Assembly (NCBI RefSeq): GCF_020410765.1
Contig: NZ_CP084541.1
Coordinates: 124,001-188,000 of the forward strand
Direction of reading: 5' to 3'
Source of the DNA: Streptomyces marincola
Lineage (GTDB): Bacteria > Actinomycetota > Actinomycetes > Streptomycetales > Streptomycetaceae
Length of the DNA stretch: 64,000 nt
The stretch's first letter is position 1, and every line of letters begins with the position of its first letter. The notes below the pieces were generated by a model that was not told where the DNA came from, ran no database searches, and worked only from the letters and a program-made list of their open reading frames with translations. The translations under genes were made by a program, and so were the position numbers. Shown in pieces: positions 1 through 8,040 of this stretch.

Positions 1-297
1 CAGCAGCGTCCAGATCAGCGCCGCCCGGCGGCCGGCCCGGTCGCCCAGGTGGCCGAAGACGACGCCGCCCAGCGGCCGGGCGAAGAATCCGATGCTGAAG
101 GTCGCGAAGGCCGCGATCGTGCCGACCGCGGGGTCCGCCTCGGGGAAGAAGAGGTCGCCGAACACGAGCGCGGATGCCACGCCGTAGATGAAGAAGTCGT
201 ACCACTCCAGCAGCGCCCCGGCGAAACTGCCCAGCACGACCTTCCGCAGCCCGTCACCGGGCGCGTGGGCGGGGTGGGCGCCATTGCCTCGACCCAT
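1..297 (-). CDS. MFS transporter, metabolite:H+ symporter type (N-terminal part only)
   Basis: The first 99 residues of a membrane transporter; the rest lies beyond the left edge. The motif LLEWYDFFIYG followed by FFARPLGGVVFGHLGDRAGRR is the signature of the metabolite:proton symporter branch of the major facilitator superfamily (ProP, KgtP, ShiA relatives). The ATG at 295-297 is preceded by a GAGAGG ribosome-binding site. It lies 71 bases downstream of the YihU-like reductase on the same strand, so it probably belongs to the sulfosugar operon as an importer or as an exporter of the sulfonated end product. The substrate is inferred from context only. Confidence 0.85.
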   Translation of the reverse strand, partial: MGRGNGAHPAHAPGDGLRKVVLGSFAGALLEWYDFFIYGVASALVFGDLFFPEADPAVGTIAAFATFSIGFFARPLGGVVFGHLGDRAGRRAALIWTLL

Positions 298-368
298 GGG
301 GTACCTCTCGGTTGCGAAGGTGGGGCGGGGGGCGGTGCGTCGGGGCACCGCCCCCCGCCTGCGGTGTA

Positions 369-1274
369 TCAGTCGGTGACGGGTCCGCGCGCGGTGCGGC
401 GCGGGTCGTAGGTCTCCACGACGGCCGCGGCGTCGCTGCGGCCGTGGCCGGCCGCGCCGGCCGCGACGAGGGCGGACAGGCCGGCCGCCGCGACGGGCGT
501 GGGCACGGACCAGCGGGCGGCGGCCTCGACGGCGAGCCGGACGTCCTTCGCGGCCAGGTCCACGGAGAACCGGGCCGCCAGGTCGTCCGCCATGATCCAC
601 GGCAGCCGGACCCGGCTCTGGAACGACTCGGCGCCCGTCTCCTCCAGCGCGGCGGCGAACGCCTCCGGCGCGATCCCGGCCCTGCGGGCCAGGACGTACC
701 CCTCGGCCAGGACGGCGAGGTTGGTCATGCCGATGAGGTTGGAGATCAGCTTGAACGCGGTCGCGGCCTCCACGTCGCCCAGCGGGTGCACGCTGGAGGC
801 GAGGCGGTCCAGCAGCGGGCGGACCCGCTCGACCGCCTCGGACTCGCCGCCCACGAACGCCGGGATGTCGCCGTTCTCGGCGTGCTGGGGGGTGCGCCCC
901 AGCGTGCAGGCGACGAACGAGGCGCCGTGCGCCGTCACGCGGTCCGCCACGCGGCGCGAGGTGGCCGGGTCGACGGTCGACAGGTCCACGGCGACGGCGC
1001 CCGGCGCGAGGTGGGGCAGGTTGTCGCCCCAGAATCCCGCGACGAGTTCCGGCGTGGGCAGCGACGTGAACACCACGTCGGCCGACCGCACCGCGTCCGC
1101 GGCGTCCGCCGCCGCCTCGGCGCCCGCGGCCACGCACGCGGCGACGGCCGCGTGCGACAGGTCGAAGACGCGTACGCGGTGGCCGCCGGACGCGAGGCGG
1201 CGGCACACGGCACCGCCCATCGCGCCCGCGCCCACGAAGCCGATGACCGGTCCGTTGCGGGTGGTCCTGGACAT
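369..1274 (-). CDS. NAD(P)-dependent beta-hydroxyacid dehydrogenase family protein, candidate 3-sulfolactaldehyde reductase (YihU-like)
   Basis: A 301-residue protein of the 3-hydroxyisobutyrate dehydrogenase family. The N-terminal Rossmann motif is GFVGAGAMGGAV (residues 12-23), and the family's catalytic lysine is in FKLISN (K175). In place of the usual substrate loop it has GRTPQHAENG (R127), which resembles the GRT motif of E. coli YihU, the sulfolactaldehyde reductase of the sulfo-EMP pathway. Two other YihU sulfonate-contact positions, as I recall them (Asn and Ser just after the lysine), appear as Ser178 and Gly182. It would reduce 3-sulfolactaldehyde to 2,3-dihydroxypropanesulfonate in the cytoplasm. 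The start has GAGGAG upstream. The neighbouring YihT-like aldolase and YihV-like kinase support the call; a related 3-hydroxyacid substrate is the alternative. Confidence 0.72.
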   Translation of the reverse strand: MSRTTRNGPVIGFVGAGAMGGAVCRRLASGGHRVRVFDLSHAAVAACVAAGAEAAADAADAVRSADVVFTSLPTPELVAGFWGDNLPHLAPGAVAVDLSTVDPATSRRVADRVTAHGASFVACTLGRTPQHAENGDIPAFVGGESEAVERVRPLLDRLASSVHPLGDVEAATAFKLISNLIGMTNLAVLAEGYVLARRAGIAPEAFAAALEETGAESFQSRVRLPWIMADDLAARFSVDLAAKDVRLAVEAAARWSVPTPVAAAGLSALVAAGAAGHGRSDAAAVVETYDPRRTARGPVTD

Positions 1275-1336
1275 GGGGATCTCCTCGGGACAGAAGGTGG
1301 GAAGGGGAAGCTGAGGGCGTCCGCGCGCCCGTCGCG

Positions 1337-2770
1337 TCAGGCCGCGCGTTGCGTGACGGTGATCTGCCGCAGGACGTCGGCGTCCTCGTCGTCCACCGGC
1401 TGCCCGATGGGCTCCCAGCGGATGACCAGGCAGGTGACGAGGCCGGTGGCGGGGACGAGGGCGAGCCAGAAGAAGGCGTCCGTGCCGAGCGCGTCCCACA
1501 GCATCGGCCACAGCACCAGTCCCGCGATGGCACCGGTGCGCATGATGGCCCGGGCGAAGCCGACCCCGGCCGGGCGGATGCTGGGCGGGTAGGACAGCGT
1601 GGCGATGGTCATGCCGAGCCCGCCGGGTCCCGCCGAGTGGCCGAAGATGATGAGCCCGAGCAGGAACAGGGCCACCCAGGGGGCGCCAGACCCCAGCGCG
1701 CCGAGCACCAGGAGCGAGGCCGCGACGACCGCGAACCCGGCCATGGAGAGCTTGCGGGCGCCGTGGCGCTGCACCCACAGCGAGCCGAGCAGGCCGCCGG
1801 TGATGCCGAAGGCCGCGTTGACGAGGGCCGAGCCGCCCAGGCTGCCGGCGAGCCCTCCGGAGAGGACACCGCCCAGCGTCACCGGGAGGTAGATGCCGAC
1901 CGCGTTGTACTGCCACGCCTGCATGGTGGCGACCACGCAGCCCAGAACGGTGCGCCGCCGGTAGGTGCGGTTGAACATGACCCGGTACGCGCCGCGCACC
2001 CGGGGGCGTTCCGAGCCGGGGGCGGCGCCGACCGCGTCGTGGGCGACCACGGCGTGCACGCCGTAGCGCTCGCGCAGGATGCGCACGGCCTCGTCGTACC
2101 GCTGCCGGCGCGCGGCCCACAGGGCCGACTCCCCGATGAAGACGTAGCGCAGCACCATGACGAGCGCGGCGAAGGCGGCGCCGACGAAGATGCCGTACCG
2201 CCACAGGTCGGACTCCACGGAGGTGGCCTGGTGCAGGGGCAGGAGGACGAGGTACACGACGGTGGTCGATATGTACCAGCCCATCTGCCACAGGTTCACC
2301 GAGCGGCCGGACTTGGAGCTCTTGGAGCCGGACAGCTCGACGACCGCCGAGGTGGCCAGGGGGAAGTCGATGCCGAGCCCGATGCCCATCACCACCCGGC
2401 ACAGCAGGACGAACCAGATGCTCGGGGCGAAGGCCACCGCCGCCGCGGCGACGGTGCACAGCCCCATGCCCAGCAGGAACGCGCGGCGCTGGCCGAGGCG
2501 TTCGATCAGGGGCCGGGCCATCAGCCCGCCGACGAGGGCGGCGACGAGCACGGTGGCGTTCACCGCGGCGGCGGCGCCCGTGCTGATGTCGTACTCGTCG
2601 GCGATGTAGGAGTTGCCGAAGCCGACCATGGCGGCCTGGTAGGCGTCGATCAGCACGCCGCCGAGGGCGATCAGCGCGACGCCCGTGCCGCCCCGCTTGG
2701 CGGGGTGGCTGTTGACGAGGTCGACGACATCCTGCGGGCGGCGGATGACGGCCGGTTGTGAGGTGCTCAT
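1337..2770 (-). CDS. MFS transporter of the sugar/metabolite type
   Basis: A 477-residue membrane protein with about twelve hydrophobic segments. It carries the loop motif RPLIERLGQRRAFLLGMGL between the second and third helices and GIGLGIDFPLATSAVVELSG in helices 4-5, as in major facilitator proteins. The long central cytoplasmic loop (about residues 220-260, YDEAVRILRERYG) is typical of the sugar-porter half of the superfamily. The gene sits between the reductase and the alcohol dehydrogenase of the sulfosugar operon, 34 bases from the latter's stop. It probably imports the sulfosugar or exports the C3-sulfonate. E. coli uses GPH-family carriers for these jobs, so this would be a different transporter choice. 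Confidence 0.8.
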   Translation of the reverse strand: MSTSQPAVIRRPQDVVDLVNSHPAKRGGTGVALIALGGVLIDAYQAAMVGFGNSYIADEYDISTGAAAAVNATVLVAALVGGLMARPLIERLGQRRAFLLGMGLCTVAAAAVAFAPSIWFVLLCRVVMGIGLGIDFPLATSAVVELSGSKSSKSGRSVNLWQMGWYISTTVVYLVLLPLHQATSVESDLWRYGIFVGAAFAALVMVLRYVFIGESALWAARRQRYDEAVRILRERYGVHAVVAHDAVGAAPGSERPRVRGAYRVMFNRTYRRRTVLGCVVATMQAWQYNAVGIYLPVTLGGVLSGGLAGSLGGSALVNAAFGITGGLLGSLWVQRHGARKLSMAGFAVVAASLLVLGALGSGAPWVALFLLGLIIFGHSAGPGGLGMTIATLSYPPSIRPAGVGFARAIMRTGAIAGLVLWPMLWDALGTDAFFWLALVPATGLVTCLVIRWEPIGQPVDDEDADVLRQITVTQRAA

Positions 2771-2804
2771 GTGCGTTCCACGGTGCGTGCGTAAGGGCGG
2801 GAGG

Positions 2805-3818
2805 TTACTCGGCGAGCCGCACGAGGACCTTGATGGAGTCGGGTGCGGCGGCCCGCCGGTAGGCGGCGGCGGCCTCCCGCAGGGAGAACGTGTCGGTGAT
2901 CAGGCCGTCCGTGCGGAACCTGCCGTCGGCCAGCCAGGCGATCGCGGTGTCGAAGTCGCCCGGGACGTACATGCCGGAGCCGAGGAGGTCGCGTTCGAAT
3001 CGCTGCATCGACGGCAGCGGGACCTCGCGGGGGCCGCTCGGCACGCCCATGACGACGACGGGGCCGCCGGGGAGGACCCGGGTGGTGGCCTCGTTCAGTG
3101 TGGCCTGCGCCGCCACGACGTCGATGACCGCGGTGAACGCGGCGCCCTCCGGCAGTTCGCCGGGCGCCACGGCGACATCGGCGCCGAGCCGGCGCGCGAG
3201 GTCCCGCTTGGCCGGGTCGGGCTCCTGCACCGTCAGCCGCCCGGCGCCGCTGACGCGCAGCGCCTGGACGATCGTGAGGCCGATGGTCCCGGCGCCGATC
3301 ACGAGCAGGTCCTCGCGGTCGGCCGGGTCCCGCAAGCGGCTCAGGCAGTGCACGGCGCAGGCCACGGGTTCCGCGAACGCCAGCTGGTCGAGCGGCAGCG
3401 AGGCGGGCGCGACGTGCGCGTTGGCGGCGGGCACGATGTGGGAGGTGCGGCCGAAGCCGGGGGCGCGGAAGCCGGCGACCCGCGGGGGTTCGCACAGGTT
3501 GGGCCGCCCGGCGCGGCACGCGCGGCACGCGCCGCAGGCCATGATCGGGTCGATGACGGCCCGGTCGCCCACCGCGACGCCGGTGACGTCGGGGGCGGTC
3601 TCGACGACGACCGCGGACAGCTCGTGGCCCGGCACGAGCGGCGGCTTGGCGAACGGGTGCCCGCCGTGCAGGACGTGCAGGTCGCTGCCGCAGATGCCGA
3701 GGTACTGCGGCGCGATCCGCACGTGGCCGGCCGGCAGCGGCGCGTCCGGTTCTTCGGTCGTCTCGGTCGCGACCTCGCCCGGGGCGGTGAAGAGGATGCG
3801 GGAAACGGTGGTGGTCAT
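2805..3818 (-). CDS. Zinc-dependent alcohol dehydrogenase, sorbitol dehydrogenase-like
   Basis: A 337-residue medium-chain dehydrogenase. The catalytic zinc ligands appear in GICGSD and VPGHE. The four structural-zinc cysteines are in the segment CGACRACRAGRPNLC. The cofactor motif is VIGAGTIGL. The ATG is preceded by GGAGG; a longer reading further upstream is the shadow of the aldolase gene. It lies 89 bases after the aldolase and 34 before the MFS gene, in the same transcription unit. The textbook sulfo-EMP pathway has no such enzyme, so it may oxidise the sulfosugar, a sugar alcohol or polyol aglycone, or a C3 intermediate. The substrate is unknown. Confidence 0.85.
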   Translation of the reverse strand: MTTTVSRILFTAPGEVATETTEEPDAPLPAGHVRIAPQYLGICGSDLHVLHGGHPFAKPPLVPGHELSAVVVETAPDVTGVAVGDRAVIDPIMACGACRACRAGRPNLCEPPRVAGFRAPGFGRTSHIVPAANAHVAPASLPLDQLAFAEPVACAVHCLSRLRDPADREDLLVIGAGTIGLTIVQALRVSGAGRLTVQEPDPAKRDLARRLGADVAVAPGELPEGAAFTAVIDVVAAQATLNEATTRVLPGGPVVVMGVPSGPREVPLPSMQRFERDLLGSGMYVPGDFDTAIAWLADGRFRTDGLITDTFSLREAAAAYRRAAAPDSIKVLVRLAE

Positions 3819-3907
3819 CGTGCGGGTACCTCCGGAAGGGGGCGGGGCGCCGGGGCGGCCGGGAGCGCGGGTCGGGGGGCGCGTCCCGGCCGCCCCGGCG
3901 GGCGGGG

Positions 3908-4795
3908 TCAGCGGGCGGCGACCGCCTCGTCGACGATGTCGGCGAGGCGGCGCAGGCGGGGCACGGACACGTCGCGCAGCACCGCTTCGGTGTTCCGCGC
4001 GCCGATCACGGACTTCCACACGGCCCGCCCGGCGAGGAATCCGGACGCCCCGGCGCGGCAGGCGATGCGCACGGCGTTGCCGAAGAGATCGGCCTCGACC
4101 CCCGAGGAGAGGATCACCCAGGGCATCGACACCGCGTCGTCGATCGCCCGGCAGGCGCTCAGCAGGGTGGCGTCGTCGGCGTCGCCGCCGTGCGGCATCT
4201 CGCCCTTGTACAGGTCGGCGCCGCTGTCGCCCAGTTCCCTTGCGGCGGCCACGATCGCCGCCTCGCGGTCGAACTCCCAGCCGCGCCGCGGCGGGCGCAC
4301 CACCGGTTCGATGATGCTGACCAGGCCGGCGGCGCGGCAGCGCGCGGTGAAGTCCGCGACCATCGCGCGGCGCTCCTCGGGGTCCTCGTCCTGCCGCCAG
4401 AGCACGAGGAGTTTGAGCGCGGCGCCGCCGCGCGCGCGGACGGCGGCCGGGTCCACGTCCTCGTCGATCGCCACGGCGTCGACGGGGACGCCGTTGCCCG
4501 GCAGGAAGGCGTCGGCGGCCACGATCAGGCCGCAGTCCGGGTGCACGGCCTTGGCGTCGAGGACCGCGTCGTAGGCGAACTGCCGGTCCACCAGCACGCC
4601 CGAGGCGTGGGGCGAGAGCACCTCGGTGGCCTTCACCTTGAAGTCGGTGAGGACCTGGTCGGGCACGGGCGCCGTGCCGGCCGCGGCGAACATCAGGCGC
4701 ATCGCCTCGCGCTGGTCCACCGCGAGCATCGCGAAGCCCCCGGACGGGCGGGCGATGTCGGCCAGCACTGCGGCCCTGTCGGTCGTTGCGGTCAT
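3908..4795 (-). CDS. yihT: Sulfofructosephosphate aldolase (YihT-like, class I)
   Basis: A 295-residue class I aldolase expected to split 6-deoxy-6-sulfofructose-1-phosphate into dihydroxyacetone phosphate and 3-sulfolactaldehyde. The resemblance to E. coli YihT is very strong: SGGFAMLAVDQREAMRLMFA near the N-terminus, LKLLVLWRQDED, SIIEPVVRPPR, ELGDSGADLYKGEMP with the Schiff-base lysine K197, MPWVILSSGV and SGFLAGRAVW with the phosphate/sulfonate-side arginine. Length equals that of YihT. This is the most secure marker that the operon handles sulfoquinovose-type sugars. Tagatose-1,6-bisphosphate aldolase (LacD) is the nearest alternative family, but the motifs fit YihT better. The kinase gene lies 28 bases upstream. 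Confidence 0.88.
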   Translation of the reverse strand: MTATTDRAAVLADIARPSGGFAMLAVDQREAMRLMFAAAGTAPVPDQVLTDFKVKATEVLSPHASGVLVDRQFAYDAVLDAKAVHPDCGLIVAADAFLPGNGVPVDAVAIDEDVDPAAVRARGGAALKLLVLWRQDEDPEERRAMVADFTARCRAAGLVSIIEPVVRPPRRGWEFDREAAIVAAARELGDSGADLYKGEMPHGGDADDATLLSACRAIDDAVSMPWVILSSGVEADLFGNAVRIACRAGASGFLAGRAVWKSVIGARNTEAVLRDVSVPRLRRLADIVDEAVAAR

Positions 4796-4823
4796 CGGTG
4801 TCCTACTCCTTCGAGGGTGGGGG

Positions 4824-5768
4824 TCAGGCGGCCGGGGCGGCGGCCAGGAAGGCGGTCAGCTCGGCCAGGTCCGGCACGGCGCCGCGCCCGTCGAGAGCGC
4901 GGCAGGACAGGGCGGCGGCGGCGTTGGCGTGCCGCAGCGCCTCGGGCCACTCCAGGCCGCGGCAGACGGCGGCGAGCAGCGCGCCGTGGAAGACGTCTCC
5001 CGCCCCGAGGGTGGAGACGATCTCCACTCCCCGGGCGGCGGGGGCGGCGGCGTGCCCGCCGCCCGGCCACCAGGCGGCGCTGCCTTCGCCGCCGCTGGTG
5101 GCGACGACCGCCCCGGCGCCTTCCGCGAGCGCGCGGGCGGCGCAGTCGGCGAGCGCGTCGGAGGTGGTGCGCGTGGCGCCGTAGCGGGCGGTCAGCGAGG
5201 CGGCCGTCGGCACGTACAGGTCGACCAGGCCGAGTCGGCCGTCGAGGCCGGGCACGTCGTTGCCCGCGTCGACGGCAAGCGCCGGGCGGCGCGCCCCCGG
5301 CCGTGCCGACCGCTCCAGCAGGTCGGCGACGGGCGCGAAACCGAGGTGGTCGGTGTGCACCCAGTCCGCGCCCGCGACCAGGTCGGCGGCCGGGCCGTCG
5401 AGCGCGGGCAGCGGCGGAACGGCGCGGGTGGCGATGCAGCGGGTGCCGGTGCCGGACGCGGCCAGGACCACGGACGACTGGGTGGCGGTCGCCGGGTCGC
5501 GCAGCACGCGGCTCACGTCGACGCCCTCGCGGGCCAGCAGCTCCACGGCCTGTTCGCCCTCGGCGTCCGTTCCCACGCGGCCCACGAAGGAGACTCGCAC
5601 GCCCTGCCGGGCCATGACCACGGCCGCGGTGGCCGCCGGGCCGCCGCCGGTGATGGCCACCCGTTCCGCGAGGACGCGCTCGTCCGCGTCCGGATGCCGA
5701 TCGACGAGCGCGAGTGCGTCGAGGGTCACGACCCCGACACACACCACGGCGGCCTCAGTCCCGGACAT
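4824..5768 (-). CDS. yihV: PfkB-family sugar kinase, candidate 6-deoxy-6-sulfofructose kinase (YihV-like)
   Basis: A 314-residue ribokinase-fold enzyme. The substrate-side motif ITGGGPAATAAVVMARQG and the catalytic motif TLGAGDVFHGALLAAV closely match the corresponding YihV segments; the aspartate of GAGD is the catalytic base. It should phosphorylate 6-deoxy-6-sulfofructose at O1 with ATP, feeding the aldolase downstream. The ATG at 5766-5768 is preferred because GAGG stands six bases upstream; a GTG twelve bases earlier lacks a good site. It is the first gene of the minus-strand operon, next to the AT-rich region shared with the DeoR regulator. No isomerase (YihS) or sulfoquinovosidase is visible in the window. 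Confidence 0.8.
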   Translation of the reverse strand: MSGTEAAVVCVGVVTLDALALVDRHPDADERVLAERVAITGGGPAATAAVVMARQGVRVSFVGRVGTDAEGEQAVELLAREGVDVSRVLRDPATATQSSVVLAASGTGTRCIATRAVPPLPALDGPAADLVAGADWVHTDHLGFAPVADLLERSARPGARRPALAVDAGNDVPGLDGRLGLVDLYVPTAASLTARYGATRTTSDALADCAARALAEGAGAVVATSGGEGSAAWWPGGGHAAAPAARGVEIVSTLGAGDVFHGALLAAVCRGLEWPEALRHANAAAALSCRALDGRGAVPDLAELTAFLAAAPAA

Positions 5769-5780
5769 TCGGTACCTCAC

Positions 5781-5995
5781 TGTTCCGATACGACAGAGAA
5801 ATGTTCTAGAAGCAACAACACATTGACTCGATCAACAATAATCTGTCAAGTAGCGAACAACATGGCCGAGGGCGCGACGCTGGGGACGGCCGGTCGCACG
5901 GCTGCGCCCGGGCGGAAAAGTTTGTTAGATTCGTTTCAAACCGCGCCCGGCGGCGGCCTCGCCTCCGCCCGCCCCCGATCCGCGACGAGGTAGCC
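5781..5995. promoter_or_regulatory. Divergent promoter/operator region between the sulfosugar operon and its DeoR regulator
   Basis: An unusually AT-rich block separates the kinase start and the regulator start. On the plus strand the word CAACAA occurs at 5813-5818 and 5833-5838, with GAACAA at 5855-5860, about two helical turns apart. The opposite-strand word TTGTT recurs at 5921-5925. The minus strand has TTGACA (5849-5844), a candidate -35 element for the operon, within the repeats. Direct repeats of this kind suit a DeoR-family repressor. That the repeats are the operator is inference. Confidence 0.55.
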
Positions 5996-6823
5996 GTGCC
6001 GCAAGATCCGCTGAAGTACCGGGCGGCCCCCGCTCGCCGCGACGAGATCCTCGACGCGTTGCGCGAGACGGGTTTCCTGTCCATCGCGGAGGTCGCGGCC
6101 CGGCTCGGCGTCTCCGAGATGACCGCCCGCCGCGACATCCGCCGGCTCGCCGCCGACGCGGAGGTGCTCGCCGTGCGGGGCGGCGTGGTGCTGCCCGCCG
6201 GTCCCCGCGACCGCTCCGCGCCCGCCTACAGCAGCCGCTCCGCCGCGGACGTCGAGGAGAAGCGCACCGTCGGCCGGGTCGCCGCCACCTGCGTGCGCGA
6301 CGACGACGTGATCGCCGTGGACGCGGGCACCACCGCGTACCAGCTGGCCGCCGCGCTGCCCGACTCGTTCCACGGCACCGTGGTCACCCACTCCGTGCCG
6401 GTGATCGACCTGCTCATGGACCGGCCGAGCGCACGGGGCATCGCGCTCGGCGGCGACCTGTTCGCCCCCAGCCGCGCGCTCGTCGGCTCGTTGACCGTGG
6501 ACACCGCCAAGCGCCTGAAGGTCCGCACCTTCTACCTGGGGGCGGCGGGCGTGGACGAGCGCGGGATCTACGCCGCCGCCGACGTCGAACGGCAGGTGAA
6601 GGAAACCCTGATGGACATAGCCGAACGGGTCGTCCTGCTCATCGGGCGGCGGAAGTTCACGACCACCGCTCCCGTACTGCTGTGCGGCTGGGACCGGCTG
6701 GACGCCGTCGTGACGGATGTCGAGCCCCCGCCCCCGGTGCACCGCACGCTTGAGGGCAACGGCGTGCGCCTCGTGCTGCCCACCACGGAGCCCGCCACCC
6801 TGCGACCACCCCCGGCCCCGTGA
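5996..6823 (+). CDS. DeoR-family transcriptional regulator (YihW/CsqR-like position)
   Basis: A 275-residue regulator. The N-terminal helix-turn-helix (about residues 12-65; ILDALRETGFLSIAEVAARL, SEMTARRDIRRLA) is the DeoR type. The C-terminal sugar-phosphate sensor shows DAGTTAYQLA and FLGAAGVD-like segments of the family (here YLGAAGVDERG). The GTG start at 5996 has GAGG five bases upstream. It is transcribed away from the sulfosugar operon across a shared AT-rich region, as YihW is for the E. coli yih genes. The expected effector is a phosphorylated sulfosugar intermediate, and repression is expected in its absence. Assignment as the cluster's regulator rests on position. Confidence 0.85.
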   Translation: MPQDPLKYRAAPARRDEILDALRETGFLSIAEVAARLGVSEMTARRDIRRLAADAEVLAVRGGVVLPAGPRDRSAPAYSSRSAADVEEKRTVGRVAATCVRDDDVIAVDAGTTAYQLAAALPDSFHGTVVTHSVPVIDLLMDRPSARGIALGGDLFAPSRALVGSLTVDTAKRLKVRTFYLGAAGVDERGIYAAADVERQVKETLMDIAERVVLLIGRRKFTTTAPVLLCGWDRLDAVVTDVEPPPPVHRTLEGNGVRLVLPTTEPATLRPPPAP

Positions 6824-6848
6824 CCGGCCGCCGCCCGCCACCGGCACG

Positions 6849-6892
6849 GCGCCGCGCGCCCCGCCCGCCGTCGCGGGCCGGGCGCGCGGCGC
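6849..6892. terminator. Long GC-rich hairpin between convergent genes
   Basis: A 13-bp perfect inverted repeat (GCGCCGCGCGCC plus one pair) encloses an inner GCCCG/CGGGC stem. It lies between the 3' ends of the DeoR gene and the convergent secreted-protein gene, so it probably serves both strands. There is no T-run, as is common in streptomycetes. Confidence 0.6.
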
Positions 6893-6898
6893 GGTACG

Positions 6899-7774
6899 TC
6901 AGCCGCGCGTGAAGCGGTACGTCATGCTGTCGGTCAGCACGCAGAAGCCCGGTGACATGACGATGACGCGCAGCGTGCCGCTGCGCCGGTCGTAGTCGAC
7001 GCCCTGCGCCTCGAACGCGCCGGAGCAGCCGCTGCGAAGCGGGAGCTGCCGCAGCGCGGTGACCTGCCCCGAGACGTCGGCCGTTCCGCTGGGCGCGGCG
7101 GAGAGGTCGACCTGGAGCAGCGGCTTGGTCATGCCGAACAGGGTGCCCGCCGGGTCGTCGGACGAGCACAGCAGCGTCGTCGGACCCGAGAAGTCGCAGC
7201 CCTGGACGTCGCGCACGGGCCGGTCGAGGTGGACGGTGGCCACGTGCGGGAGGTCGGCCGAGGGCGAGGTGGCCGGGTTGGCGCCCGGGGTCGGGAAGAC
7301 CAGGAACCGGCTCATCGTGCCGTACTCGCCCGCGAGCATCCACTGGCCGTCGGGCGAGACGGCGACCCAGGAGTTGTTGAGCGCCTCGCCGGGGCCGAGG
7401 GCGTGCACGTACTCCGCCCAGCTCCCGTCGGGCGCCTGCACGCGGAACATCTTGGCACCGCCCGAGTCCCGCTGGTACGGCTCGATGTAGTGGCCGTCGT
7501 AGGAGGCGTCGGGGTCGCCGACGTGGTTCCAGCCGCGCAGGGAGACATCGGCGGGAATGGTGCCGATGCCGGTATAGCGGTTGGGGCTGTCGGCCGGCAC
7601 CTCGACCGAGGTCAGGCCCTGACTTTCGGTCAGCGGCCGGGCGCGGTCGGAGCCGACCTCGGTCCAGGTGTCCGCCGCCGCGGCGGGCGGCGCGGTGGCG
7701 AGGGCGGCGGCGGTGGCGAGGGCGAGCAGGCCGGTCATGGCCGCGTGGCGCCGTCGCCGGGTGCGCAGGGGCAT
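6899..7774 (-). CDS. Secreted protein of unknown function, possible beta-propeller
   Basis: A 291-residue exported protein. The N-terminus MPLRTRRRRHAAMTGLLALA followed by an Ala-rich stretch ending PPAAAADTW is a Sec signal peptide with an AxA-type cleavage site near residue 34. The mature part has repeated motifs such as SWVAVSPDGQWMLAGEYG and VDYDRRSGTLRVIV, suggestive of propeller blades, and four cysteines, probably two disulfides (C..C around GCDFSGPTTLLC, then RSGCSG and GFCVL). I do not recognise a family. The start has no clear ribosome-binding site. The gene converges on the DeoR regulator. Confidence 0.7.
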   Translation of the reverse strand: MPLRTRRRRHAAMTGLLALATAAALATAPPAAAADTWTEVGSDRARPLTESQGLTSVEVPADSPNRYTGIGTIPADVSLRGWNHVGDPDASYDGHYIEPYQRDSGGAKMFRVQAPDGSWAEYVHALGPGEALNNSWVAVSPDGQWMLAGEYGTMSRFLVFPTPGANPATSPSADLPHVATVHLDRPVRDVQGCDFSGPTTLLCSSDDPAGTLFGMTKPLLQVDLSAAPSGTADVSGQVTALRQLPLRSGCSGAFEAQGVDYDRRSGTLRVIVMSPGFCVLTDSMTYRFTRG

Positions 7775-8040
7775 GAGGGGTCCGTTCGTCGGTGGGGGCG
7801 GGGGACGCGTTCGACCGGACGGTACGACGCGGACGGTAGCCATGTACAGACCAATGAGGGGAACGGCAGCCGACGGCCGGATGACCGCCCGCGGCCCTCG
7901 CCCGCCCGCCGCGCGCCGCGACGCGGCCCTTACCCTGGTCCACGGTCCCCGCACCGAACCCGCGCAGGAAGCCCCGGTCGCACGATGAGCCACGCACCCG
8001 CACCCGCCCCTCGCCTCACCCGCGCCCCGGCGGAACGCCG

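Noticed and set aside
312..1592. Long plus-strand frame opposite the reductase and MFS genes
   Set aside because: Gly/Arg-rich low-complexity translation and antisense to well-supported genes.
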